Made by a program: the position numbers and the translations under genes
Notes under the pieces: generated by a model
Told to the model about the DNA's origin: nothing
Databases searched by the model: none
Seen by the model: only the letters and a program-made list of their open reading frames with translations
Shown here: positions 1 to 12,100 of the stretch, in pieces
Layout of the letters: every line of letters starts with the position of its first letter
Numbering within the stretch: position 1 is the first letter of the stretch
Assembly: GCA_034670405.1 (NCBI GenBank)
Contig: JAXDDX010000071.1
Coordinates: 1,192,501 to 1,256,500 of the forward strand
DNA length: 64,000 nt
From: Hoplostethus atlanticus
Lineage: Eukaryota; Chordata; Actinopteri; Trachichthyiformes; Trachichthyidae
Reading direction: 5' to 3'

Positions 1-625
1 AACCTTTAACAAGTTGTCTTAATTGCCGAACCCTAACCTTTAACAAGTTGTCTTCATTGCCGAACCCTAACTGAAGTTGTCTTAATTGCCGAACCTTTAC
101 CGAAGTTGTCTTAATTGCCAAACCCTAACCGTAACCTCAACCGAAGTTGTCTTCATTGCCGAACCCTAACCGAAGTTGTCTTAATTGCCGAACCCTAACC
201 GAAGTTGTCATCATTGCCGAACCCTAACCGAAGTTCTCTTAATTGCCGAACCCTAACCAAAGTTGTCTTCATTGCCGAACCCTAACCGATGTTGTCTTAA
301 TTGCCCAACCCTAACCGAAGTTGTCTTAATTTCTGAACCCTAACCGAAGTTGTCTTCATTGCCGAACCCTAACCGAAGTTGTCTTAATTGCCCAACCCTA
401 ACCGAAGTGGTCTTAATTTCCGAACCCTAACCGAAGTTGTCTTCATTGCCGAACCCTAACCGAAGTTGTCTTCATTGCCGAACCCTAACCGAAGTTGTCT
501 TAATTTCCGAACCCTAACTGAAGTTGTATTAATTTCCGAACCCTAACCGAAGTTGTCTTCATTGCCGAACCCTAACCGAAGTTGTCTTCATTGCAGAACC
601 CTAACCGTAACTTCAACCTAAGTTG
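1..625. repeat. 29-bp minisatellite with telomere-like CCCTAACC
   Basis: About 21 copies of a 29-bp unit (GAACCCTAACCGAAGTTGTC plus TTMATTGCC, shown in two parts). Units differ by a few bases and one or two have short insertions. Each carries CCCTAACC, which resembles but is not a telomere repeat run. The array continues beyond the left window edge. Confidence 0.95.
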
Positions 626-725
626 TTGTAGCACACACAAGCGTCCGGTCATGTGTAGTTATAGTATGAATCACGGCTGCATAACTCCATATCATACCAA
701 CGCTGTGAACCCAAAATGATGTATC

Positions 726-995
726 GGTCTAGCCAATCAGGTGGCTAGCTGTCAGTCTGTCTAAGGGTGCGGTCTAGCCAATCAGGTGGCTAGCTGTCAG
801 TCTGTCTAAGGGTGCGGTCTAGCCAATCAGGTGGCTAGCTGTCAGTCTGTCTAAGGGTGCGGTCTAGCCAATCAGGTGGCTAGCTGTCAGTCTGTCTAAG
901 AGTGCGGTCTAGCCAATCAGGTGGCTAGCTGTCAGTCTGTCTAAGGGTGCGGTCCAGCCAATCAGGTGGCTAGCTGTCAGTCTGTCTAAGGGTGC
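726..995. repeat. Six tandem copies of a 45-bp unit with a CCAAT motif
   Basis: Six almost identical 45-bp units starting GGTCTAGCCAATCAGGTGGC. Each contains TAGCCAATCAG (CCAAT box) and a short inverted repeat TAGCCA...TGGCTA. Intronic relative to cacna1i. Confidence 0.97.
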
Positions 996-1821
996 AGCAG
1001 ACCTACAGTTGCTACATGCTGTGTTTCAGTCTATTGCCAGCAGCGCCTGAGGACACCAAACTCTTACTGATCTGCATTCTAGGTATTCCAGGACTTGAAA
1101 CTCTACTAATCAGTCTCTCAGGTTTGGGCTAACTCACATTGCACAGTAGAAAAAAGTAGGCTAACCCTGATTTTACCCAGCCGGGGGGCTGCTGTACGTC
1201 GTGAACCTGAAGATCTGTAGACTAAATTCGATGTACGGTGTGAAAACAATGTCTAAACTAGCCTCGGTCAAACCCTCACGCAAGGCTGGGTTTGGGCTAG
1301 CCCTGGGCTAACAAGGCCAGCAGTTGGAAGAGCACTTATGCTTCCCTTAAATCCACACTGTCTCCATTTTCTATCTAGAAAAGTTTCTTTAATTTCTGAC
1401 TCCATTTCCTGCCAAATCGCTGCCTGCGGTATGCTCCTCCACAGTTAATGTGTCTCATCCTAGATAATATCTCAGAGCCAGAGGAGCAGGATGGGCGGAC
1501 GCCAGGCTCAGAGGGGGCAGACAGTCAAAACCGGGTCGTCTAATAGAGCGGCGGCTTTCAGAAATGAGGCAGAGGGGACGGGGGGGCAATAAATTCAGAA
1601 GGACATAAGGAATATAAAGAGGTTGTGCACTAGAGAGACAGACAACTTCAAATTAGGTTGCAGGAAATCATTTGGGGAGGAGGGGGGGAGGAGGGGGGAG
1701 GAACCTACAGCGAATTCCTCCAGCACACCTAAAATACTGTTCAAATCTGTACATCTCTAATGAAGAATCTTTCCATCAATCAATACCATCACAACGGATC
1801 CACAGGCTTATATCCAGGCCT

Positions 1822-1877
<56 letters not shown>

Positions 1878-3150
1878 AGATTGATGAGGTGCTGGCCATG
1901 ATGCAACAGACTTAGAAGAGTTGCTGCACACTTCAACATGAGACAACTTTAATAGATATTTAACAAACGTTTTATAAATAATGTATTGGAATGGATGGAA
2001 AGTGCAGCCGAACACTTCACTTTTTCAAACTGTACATATTAAAACCAATATTTCAACATAAAACGTCAATATTGTGTTTGACAGGGATAGCGTGCAACCA
2101 ATTATCTGTCCAGATTGCTCTTAGGGTCCATAAAGAGTGTTATCAGGGTCCAAATGCTTTCAGAATCACAATCAATTATTTGTAATGTAAAAATAAACCC
2201 ACCTTATCAATCTAAATTACATGAGATTCCTTAGGGTCTATTTGCTCAAATTAAATTATGGATTATGGAACTCGTCTCTGCCCACAGGAAGAAACAAAGC
2301 GAAATCTAAAGGCGAAATACAAACTTTCTCCTCTTCATCCAGAGAAAGCTGGACTCACCAGCCTTTTACCTCTCTTGTCCCTTTGGTATGCCTTCATAGA
2401 AACCAATCACAGTAAATGATTTGTGGGTATTGAAGCTCCAACAGGTTTTAAGACTCTCTCTTCTTCTCGCTGCCGTTTGGAGAGAACTTGCCGAGTGCAG
2501 GTTTGAATCGCTCAGCTCAATAAATTGTCCTACCTCATTCAAAGGGCAGAGCATGGTAAAGTAATGAATTACTTTACTTCTTTACTTACCTTAAAAAGTA
2601 AGTAGTTACGTTACAAAGTTACTCTTTATTCAAAGTAACTAACTAAAATGTGCTGCAAGACTCTTGCTCTGTTTTTAAAGTTCTCATCAAGCATTGGCAG
2701 CATGTTGCTGTGGGATCTTCAGCTTTTCAACTTTTTAAAAATCAAATAATATAAAGGAAAAATAAAAGTAACCACATTGTGATTTGAAAAGGTCACTAAT
2801 AACAAACTACAAGACTTGAGAAACTAGCCCGTTAAGTTACTAGTAATCTGAGTACTCTACTGAGTACTCTACACTGCCAGTTGTAGGGTGGTTTGAATCC
2901 CACTGGGCCGCCCATACTAAAAATGTCTGCAGTCCTGGTTCTGTAAGGCGCTTTGAAGAAGGGAATCGACCCAATGATATTATGGTGAATGCAAAGGATC
3001 TGTCCTGGCGTTGGCGAAGAGACAGATTGACAACTTGGGAGGTTCAGAGTAAATACTGACACAGTATTTACCCCTAACCCAGTTTCACATTTCACACACC
3101 ACAACAAGTTGCACACGGTCCCTCAAAGGCAGGGAGCGTCTCCTCTCTAC
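996..3150. other. Rest of the last (partial) intron, mostly unrecognised
   Basis: Holds a (AC)27 microsatellite at 1823-1876 and a stretch at 2560-2830 rich in degenerate TTACTTT/AAAGTAAC words in both orientations, probably a decayed transposon. At 2860-3010 a possible tRNA-derived SINE remnant has the B-box-like GGTTTGAATCCC followed by TAAGGCGCTTTG. No other coding sequence seen. Confidence 0.5.
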
Positions 3151-3260
3151 CTGTCCTTGAAGAAGCGTCGAAAGCCGAAAGCCACCAGCTTCAAGGAGGC
3201 CTCGATCACAAAGGTGGAGGTGAAGAAGTAGTTGCAGTACTTCAGTGCAGTCTCCAAGGA
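3151..3260 (-). CDS. cacna1i: cacna1i exon w23: domain IV S2
   Basis: 110 bp, 36 codons + 2. It reads [20 protein letters not shown] then [16 protein letters not shown](R), the IVS2 helix and S2-S3 loop; human is [20 protein letters not shown]. Acceptor CTTTCAG/TCC, donor AG/GTAGAG. This is the last exon in the window; IVS3-S6 and the C-tail must lie below position 1. Confidence 0.95.
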
Positions 3261-3939
3261 CTGAAAGAGAGAGAGAGGATAGGGGGAGAGAACGAGAGAG
3301 AGAAACAGTGGCAGAGAGTTCATTTTCCTCGTTTCTATCCCTAATCAGAATCGTAATCAATAATGAATCATTGTTTGTTTTGCCACAATTCACAGAGTAA
3401 TTATTATTTCTGTAAACTGCTTTGGTCATATTTTTATCTTCTGAGAGCCACGTCAGTAAAACGAGTTTTATATGAAATGAGAGAGAGAGAACGAGAGAGA
3501 GAGACCAAGAAAAAGAGAGAGACAGGAAGTAAGAGACCAAAGAGAGAGAGTTGTTGTATGTGCTTTGGCAACGTGTGAAACGTTCTCTTGCCAATGAATC
3601 TCTTTTAATAGGAATGAACTTGATGGAGGAAGACGGATGAATTAGGTCAGACTGCAGGGAGGAAAACAAGCTTTTTTCTAGCACACTGGAATTAATGAAT
3701 CGGATAAAAATGGATCAAATAATCAAAAGCAGTGAAGTATAAAACAGTTAAAACAAGTTAAGCCGTATAGAAATATTTATATATGTTTCTTTATAGAATG
3801 TGTACATATAGAAGCAGTATTGTACCTGCTAGTAGGAACACCCCTAGACCCAGACCTGGTTTCTGACAGTTTATCAATCTAGACTAATGCTCTATATTTC
3901 TATTATGGTCTGGTCTAATGACACACAGTGGTTTGACTG

Positions 3940-3977
<38 letters not shown>

Positions 3978-6900
3978 GAATGCCCTGATAGAGGATGGGT
4001 CCATCATCAGTCTGCACCGCTGTTGCCAAGAGGGGAGCAGAGGATGCATCAAGTCCACCGCCGACACGATGCAGACCCGGGCGTCAACAGAGCAGCACTC
4101 GTTAAACGGTTGTGTAACGCCGTAATTGAGCGCGTAAAAAGCCGTCAGCGGCGGGAAAAACGCTCGACGGCAGATCGAGTCAACTTTCACTTAAGCCTTT
4201 TATTGTTAATCTACTAAAACAGGAAATATCTACACAGCTTCCTCGTGAGCTCTTGGGGGAAAACGGACTTTGAATGTTTCTTCCGCTCGGTTGTGGTGCA
4301 GATTGGATTTTTAGTTCTGCTCACATTTCTCAGAGGCAGAGCTGATAATCTTAACGGTCCAGATGAAACCAAACCAAAGAACCAGCTAGAGTACAACTTA
4401 GTTAACTGACACACAAAGAAGGAACTCTGGTAAAAATCTGTATCTTCATTCATGACCACGACATTCAGACTGCCTGTCCCGACCCTCCCTCCCTCCCTCC
4501 CTCCCTCCCTCCCGCCCCGACAGGAAGTCCGGTCACCTGCGGCTGGCTGTAGTGCTCCAGAGACATGGTGATGACGTTGATGCAGATGATGAAGGTGATG
4601 ACCAGGTCCAGGTAGTGGCTGGTACACAGAGCATGGATGGCCAGCCGGGCCTGGCCATAGGACGCATAGTACGGCATCTTCTGGGCCTCTGGAGAGAGGG
4701 AGGATGGGGGAGGGGGGGAGGGACAGAGAGAGGGGGGGTGGAGAGGTAAATAAAGGGGAGAAGATAGAGGTAGGACAGGCAAGGGGGGAGTAAAGGAGGA
4801 GTTAAGGGAGAGTGGGTGGGTGAGCATGGGAGAGTGGAGGGGAGAAGGGAGGTGGGCAGGCAGAGAAGGAGAAGGAGGAGTGGTGGAGGTGGAGGTATAT
4901 GAGAGGGAGGAAAGGAAAGATGGAGCAAAGGAGGAGTTGATGAAGGGAAGGAGATGAGATCAAGAAGGGAGAGGAAAAGGAGGATGGCAGTGAAAGACGA
5001 ATGGGGAAATAAAGGAGTAGAATAGAGAGGAAGAACAAAGGAGGGAGGGATGAAGAGGAGGGGCAGGAGAGTTGGAGGGAGGGATGGATAGAGGGAGAGA
5101 TGGAGGAGGAGAGATGAGAGGGAGGAGGAGAGGAGGAAAGGAGGATAAAAAGGAATACAGGGAGGTGGAAAGGAAGGACAAGAGGGGAAAAATTAAGGAA
5201 AGAAAAAAAATGAGATAAGAGTGTGATATGGGAGAGGGGGAGAGAAAGATGATGGATGGATGAGAAGAAAGAGGGAGAGACAGATGGGGGGGTGGAGAGA
5301 TAGAGGATAGGACGGCAAGACAGAAAATGAAATGATAGATTAGAAATGGAAAACCAAGAGCTGATATGAAGAGAAGAAGCCTGGTGGACGTCCTCGCCTG
5401 TAGCAGGAGGTTAAATAACTAAACCAGGTGAAGTGATGACCAGGTTAAATAACTAAACCAGGTGGAGTGATGACCAGGTTAAACAACTAAACCAGGGGAA
5501 GTGATGTCCAGGTTAAATAACTTTCAACCAGGTGGAGTGATGACCAGGTTAAATAACTAAACCAGGTGAAGTGATGACCAGGTTAAATAACTTTCAACCA
5601 GGTGGAGTGATGACCAGGTTAAATAACTAAACCAGGTGAAGTGATGACCAGGTTAAACAACTTTCAACCAGGTGGAGTGATGACCAGGTTAAACAACTAA
5701 ACCAGGTGGAGTGATGACCAGGTTAAATAACTTCAACCAGGTGGAGTGATGACCAGGTTAAATAACTAAACCAGGTGAAGTGATGACCAGGTTAAATAAC
5801 TTTAGACCAGGTGATGACCAGGTTAAATAACTAAACCAGGTGAAGTGATGACCAGGTTAAATAACTTCAACCAGGTGGAGTGATGACCAGGTGTGATGAC
5901 CAGGTTAAATAACTAAACCAGGTGAAGTGATGACCAGGCCGACTCTTCCTGACAGGTCGGTACCAAACACCAAGTTAGGATGCCTGGACACGACCCATCT
6001 GGGACGAGTCACCTGTTAACTCAATTTATCATGTTTTACACTGAACGACATGCAGGGTTGGCTTTTATTCTGAAATGTCAGACGTCCATTGAGGCAAAGA
6101 TAATTGATTACTTTACTTTCAATAAAATACATTGATTCAAAAGATGATCCACAATAACTTTCTCCTGTCCTTTAAAAAACACTACTTTGTTTTTGCAAGA
6201 GTAAGCATCATGTCTCGTCTCATCTCATGTCATCTCATCTCATCTCATCTCATCTCATCTCATCTCTCCCTCCCTATCCCATCCCCTCCTCCTCGTCTTC
6301 CTCCTCTTCCTCCTGACCACCCCTGGACATGGCAGGGATTCAGTGTCCTGCTCAAGGATCATCACAGAGAGAGTCTCCTTACTCCCCATACTAACCCCCT
6401 GTCTCTCCTCCTTCGTCTCTTCTAACCCTCCTCTTCTCTTCATGGGCAACTCACACTAGTTCTCCTCCCGCTTCCTGCCTCCCCCCTTCCTCCCCTACTT
6501 GTACTTCTACCATCCTCCCTTTCTCCTCCTTGTACTTCACCTGCTCCAGCCCTCCCTTCTGCTCTCCATCCTGTCTCCCCACCTTCCTCACCCTCCCTTC
6601 CTCCTCCTCATCTCCTCAATGCATCTCTATCATTTCTCCTCCCTGTGCTTCACCTCCTCCAATCCTCCCTTCCTCCATCCATTCCTTCTCCCCCCTTCCT
6701 CCCTGTCATCTGCTTTGTGGATCTCTTACCTCTCCTCCCTGTGCCTCCTCCTCCTCCTCCTCCTCCTCCTTAATCCTGCCCAACTCTTCTTCCTCCTCTC
6801 TGCATCTCTATTGTTTCTCCTGCCTGTGCTTCACCTCCTCCAACCCTTCCTTCCTCTTTCTATCCTGTCTCCCTCCCTCCTCCTCCTCCTCTCTTTCTCC

Positions 6901-7954
6901 TCCATGAATGAATATCATTTCTGCCGCCACCTCCAATCCTCCCTTCCTCCCTCCTCCCTCCTCCCCTTCCTTACTCCTCCTCTTCTTCTCCATGCGGCGC
7001 TGCCGTTTCTCCTCGCGGCGCTTGGCCTCCTCCACCTCCTGGTGCTGCCGACACTTGTGGAAGTTCTCCACCACCACGCCCACGAACATGTTGAGGACGA
7101 AGAAGCTGACGATGAGGAGGAAGGAGATGAAGTAGAGTAGCATCCACGGGCTGTTGTTGATCACCGGCTAAAGGAGGGGACGAGGAAGAGGAAGGAGATT
7201 GAAGAGTAGGTGGATGAGAGAGGAGAAGAGGATGAAGAGAAGAGATGATAAGAGGAGGAAGAAAGAGGAGGAGGCACAATGGGACAAAAATGGAAAAGGT
7301 GGAATAGGAGGAGGAAATAAGGAAAGGAAGATAATAAAATGAGAAAGGGTCAGAAAGGAAGGAAGGGAAATAGAAGGATGGAGGAAATTGAAGATCGAAT
7401 TGAATTGAAAATCACAAAGAAGAACAGGAGAATGAAGGAGAGAGAGAAGAGGAAGAGAGTGAGGTTGAAGGCAGAGAGACGGGTGCAAACGATGGACGAC
7501 AAAGTTGAAAAAAAAATCCAAAATTGAAAGTGGAAGAGGAAGAGAGAATGGATGTAGAGGGCATGCAGGGTGGAGGGGGCAGGAAGGATGTCAGTGGGAT
7601 GGAGGGATGGGAGGAAGAGAGAAAAATGTGAACAATGGAGAGAGATGATTGGTCCGTGGGGAGAGTTATTTGAAACCATCGCTACAAAAAAAAAAAATAA
7701 TAATTCAGGTGCAATAAAAACTGGAGATGAGAGTCAAGAGTGTTGAGCACTGAGAGAGCAGGGCGGGGGGGAAATGGGATTAGTCCTTCAGTCCATGTTG
7801 AGCTGCCAGCGGGGGGGTCAGAAACTCATCCACCATAATGTCCTCTCTGTAATAGATTTCCTAATAGATTTTCAAATAAAGGCAATTCTGAAGGGGCCGT
7901 GTTCATCTGTAGCCTAGTCAGGAGACTATTTTGCACTGTGTCGTCTGAAGTGTG

Positions 7955-7991
<37 letters not shown>

Positions 7992-8148
7992 GACTCTATT
8001 CAAGCTATGCATTTTGTATGGTACAATCAACTGAAATCACTTTGAACCTCTGCAACATCTTAAATTAAATTGAATGGATAAAAATAAAGTATTTAAAATG
8101 TGTGTATGTCAGTGTGTAATCGTGTGTGTTTTATGTCAGGGTATCAGT

Positions 8149-8200
<52 letters not shown>

Positions 8201-8297
8201 CTGCTGGTCTATCGCCACAGCATCCAGCCCATGGTACATGATGTTGACCCAGCCATCTTTGGAGGCCAGCACAAACAGGGACATGAGGGCCTGGAAG

Positions 8298-8330
<33 letters not shown>

Positions 8331-9141
8331 TGCATAATCACACACACACACACACACAAACCCACTGAACTTTATTTTACCCTTTATTAGTTTTTGCTGC
8401 TGATTATTATCGTCTCATCATACGATACGATGGTGATCCGTTAATCTGGAACGAGGCTCTTAAAAAAGCAATTTGGGCTCAGTTCAGTTCCCTTCACATA
8501 ATGGAACAATTCTTAAACATCTGCCATGAAAACATGACTGAAGACGGAGTAACAGAGCGAACGAGCCATTCCCTTTACTTTACACTGAACTGAACTCACA
8601 AGTACGGGAGAAGCTGAGCCCCATTTGGAGGTAAACAACCCGTTTCACACAGCTTTGTTATGCTGGTAGTGTCTAAACGGTTAACTAGCCTAACCTAGTT
8701 AACCGAGTTCAACTTAACATTCTCCCCATGTGGCGACACATAGCAGGTGTGAGGCCACCAAAAGAAAAAATGAAGACGAAGACAAAAAACATCCATTGTA
8801 TAAGTATATCTGTGCACCTGCACTTTTATTGTACTTTAATAAAGTAATTCTCATTCAGGTGAGTCATTTCTGTCCTGCAGTCTGAGCATGATAACCATTA
8901 TTTTCCATCTATCTCTTTTGCCTATACTTTGTGTGTATATCCAGAATTAATCTGCTTTAAAACAAGTCGGCCTGGATCTTGGGAATGTTTTTCCCTCCCG
9001 TACCTGTCCAAGGTTGTCAAAGTTGTATTTGTGGTGAATCCATCGATAGTTGGCTGCCAGGCAGTCAGATTTGTTAGTGATGTTCTTCACATCCAAACCC
9101 AGACAGTAGTAGAACTTCCCTTTGAAGAGCTGCGAAGGCAA

Positions 9142-9178
<37 letters not shown>

Positions 9179-12100
9179 CAGAGAAAACCCCAGGAGCACA
9201 CAATGATTCCATATTTTGAGGAAAACATGACAACAGTGTATGTAGCCACTTTTCTCACTTTGCTTTTGAAGTTTTTTCTAATCAGTGATGGTTGTGTGTA
9301 ACCACTGTGCAGATGGAGCTAAGACGAAGACTGGATATCAACCGTACTGGTTTTTAATGATCAACCAGATCAAAAAGAGGAGTGAGTACAATATTGCATA
9401 CCACATGCCAAGAGAATAATAACGTGGTAATAATGTGGGGTGAGACTGACAATCGAATGCAAAAGAAGCTAGCGTTGCACTTTCAAAACAAGTCCTCCGT
9501 CATGTTTGAAACTTCAATGAGCTCGGCACACAAAACAAACAATAGCTATGCAGTGTAAATATTGTAATATAATATAAATAAATATTATATAAATATTGTA
9601 GATATTGAATCGTGGCATTCAGCTAGTTGTGGACCATTTCTCACAGCACAGTAAGGAGGCTCGTTGAGGGAAGGTTTGACCTATTGACTAAGTGTATTTC
9701 ATCGTGAGGTTTGAGATTCAGGGACACACATTATTATCCTTTATATTTAATACATTTAATAAATAAATACATTTTATGTTATTAAATAAATAATATTTAA
9801 TAAAATACATTTAATAAATAAAAATGTAATAAATAATAACACATATTTTATTAGTATTTTATAGCAATTGAACACCAGCCCGTTATGTAGCAATCACAAC
9901 TTAATTATCTCGTTATCTCAAGATAATAAAAAAACGTATTCTCAAGGTTGCGACTTAATAATCTTGTGATCCTGAGATAACAAGTTAATGGTTTTGCTGA
10001 AATCACAAGAGAGAAAGATTTGGTGTGATTGAAAACTTTTTTTTTATTGGCAACTGGGGGCGGGGCTTAACGTTGGTCAGTGTTGAGTGGCACGTAAATC
10101 CTGTTATCCCTCTCCTACATAACTCCATTTGTTTGTCAAAAAGGAGAGGAGACTGGGAAGTGAAGCTGTGACTGACCTTCACAAGTGGACTTTGCTAGTT
10201 GGTCAAAGTAACCTCCGGCACATGCACTTGTGGTATTTGATTTAAAGTTGGTAATTTGCTCACAAAGGGTGCATGAAGATATTGCGTGAAAGTTAGCATG
10301 TTGCAGCATTCCTGTTGCCTGTGTCCCTGTAATACCGATAAGTACAGTTTTTACTGCCTCATAGCACAAAATGACCATAATATATCTGTGGGAGTTTTCC
10401 ACATACTGAGATGTTTGGCTTTTCAAAACTAACTTTCTGCCCCATTTTCTTTTTTGGACAAAAAACCCCCATTGGAATTTCAAGACATTCTCAATTCCCC
10501 CCTTCCACCTAATCACAGTTTCAACTGTTCAGCGATGGAGGACGGTGCTACGAGTGAGTGACCGGAATCACAACATATTTATGCTACGAATTCTAAAAAG
10601 GCAAGAGAGCAGCTGAAAAATATAAATGTATTATTATTATTATAGTATTCTGCATGGTGATATATTACCTCTTCACTACACATTTCTGTTGGATCTCTAC
10701 AATTAGCTAGCTTACTTGTCTCTGTTGTGAAAATTCAAGGGGACGGGATGGGGTAGTGCCAGTGACCTGAAATTCCTGCTGGTCGCCAATAGAGGTCAAT
10801 AGAAGTCATAAATTACATAAGTATTTGCCTTGGTTTGACCCTCTTCATTGTTAGTGTGTCATGTTTCAGTTTGACGAAGTTCACCGATGTCTTCCAAAAA
10901 GTGTATTTCGACCAAATACACTTTTCCAAAGTTTATATACTCTCATCAATGGTCACATGGTTGGGTCACATTTGCCTCAACAGGCCCTCTTTGGAGTTTT
11001 TTTTAGGCGAACGCTAAGCATATTTGTGCCCCAAAAAACTGTATTTTGAACAAATTCAGTTCACAGATGTAAAAAAGTTAATGTGGCCGTAGTGCGTGGT
11101 GTTGGGTCATATTTGCAATGGTTTGATCCTCTCCGGTCCAATTAAAATTGGAGAGAATTCTTATAAATAGTTAAAGACTTGTGAGATTCCCCGATTTAAA
11201 AAAACACCAAAAAAACAAGTCTGCGTTGATGCATACTTGATGATGTTTACCTGAACTCCGAGGATGCCGAAGATGATGAAGAAAGCGCAGCAGATGAGGA
11301 CAATGTTGCCGATGGGCTTGAGGGAGGTGATGAGGGTCTCCACAACGAGCTTCAGACCTGGAGCCCTGCTGATCACCCTGGAGGACGGAGTGAGGGATAG
11401 AATTGAAAACCACTTTAAGGACTAAAGAACTGCACTACAGAGATAAAACAATAAAATAATTTAAGATGAAGCCCTAGGCTCCGTTCCTCATCAACAGTGT
11501 ACAAGACCCCATTGATCCCCCACACAGACACAAAATGAGAAACATTTTCCACCAGCTTGTAGAAGGAGAACTCTACCCGAAGCGCCCAGCATGACCCAGC
11601 ATGATGCTTCCTGCCTTCAACTGAGCCTATCCCTTGTTCTCTTGTTCTTCCAGGTCTTTCAGGTAGCCAGCTTGGCCTGCCCAAAAAGGAAGTTAAGCAG
11701 GCACACCTTCCTCTTTTCTGACACCTTGTACATCTCTCTGGAGAAGGCGGTACCCAGCCCTGTGCACCAGCCCTGTTACTGATGGGAAACCCTCATCTGC
11801 AGCCTCTTCTGACCAGCCCATCTCGAACAGTCCCTGCAGTGACTCCCGAAAGGAGCCTGGAAGGGGAGCATGGACCCCCTCCAAGATCTGCTGGGCCACT
11901 TGGTGAGACCGTGTACCAATCCTGGTTGCCAGGTCAGCCACTGATCTCCAGCCTCTCACCTCCACCGGGTCACTGATCTTGCTGACAGCCAGGTAGAAAG
12001 GAGGAAGCGATGACAGACTCATCCAGAACAGCTGCCAATCATAACCCAAGCCCCCAGCCTGTCCTTAAGAGATCCCAGACCTCTCCAGTTTAGTTCAGGA

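Noticed and set aside
726..995. CRISPR-like array
   Set aside because: Head-to-tail copies without spacers, in vertebrate DNA; the same holds for the other tandem arrays here.
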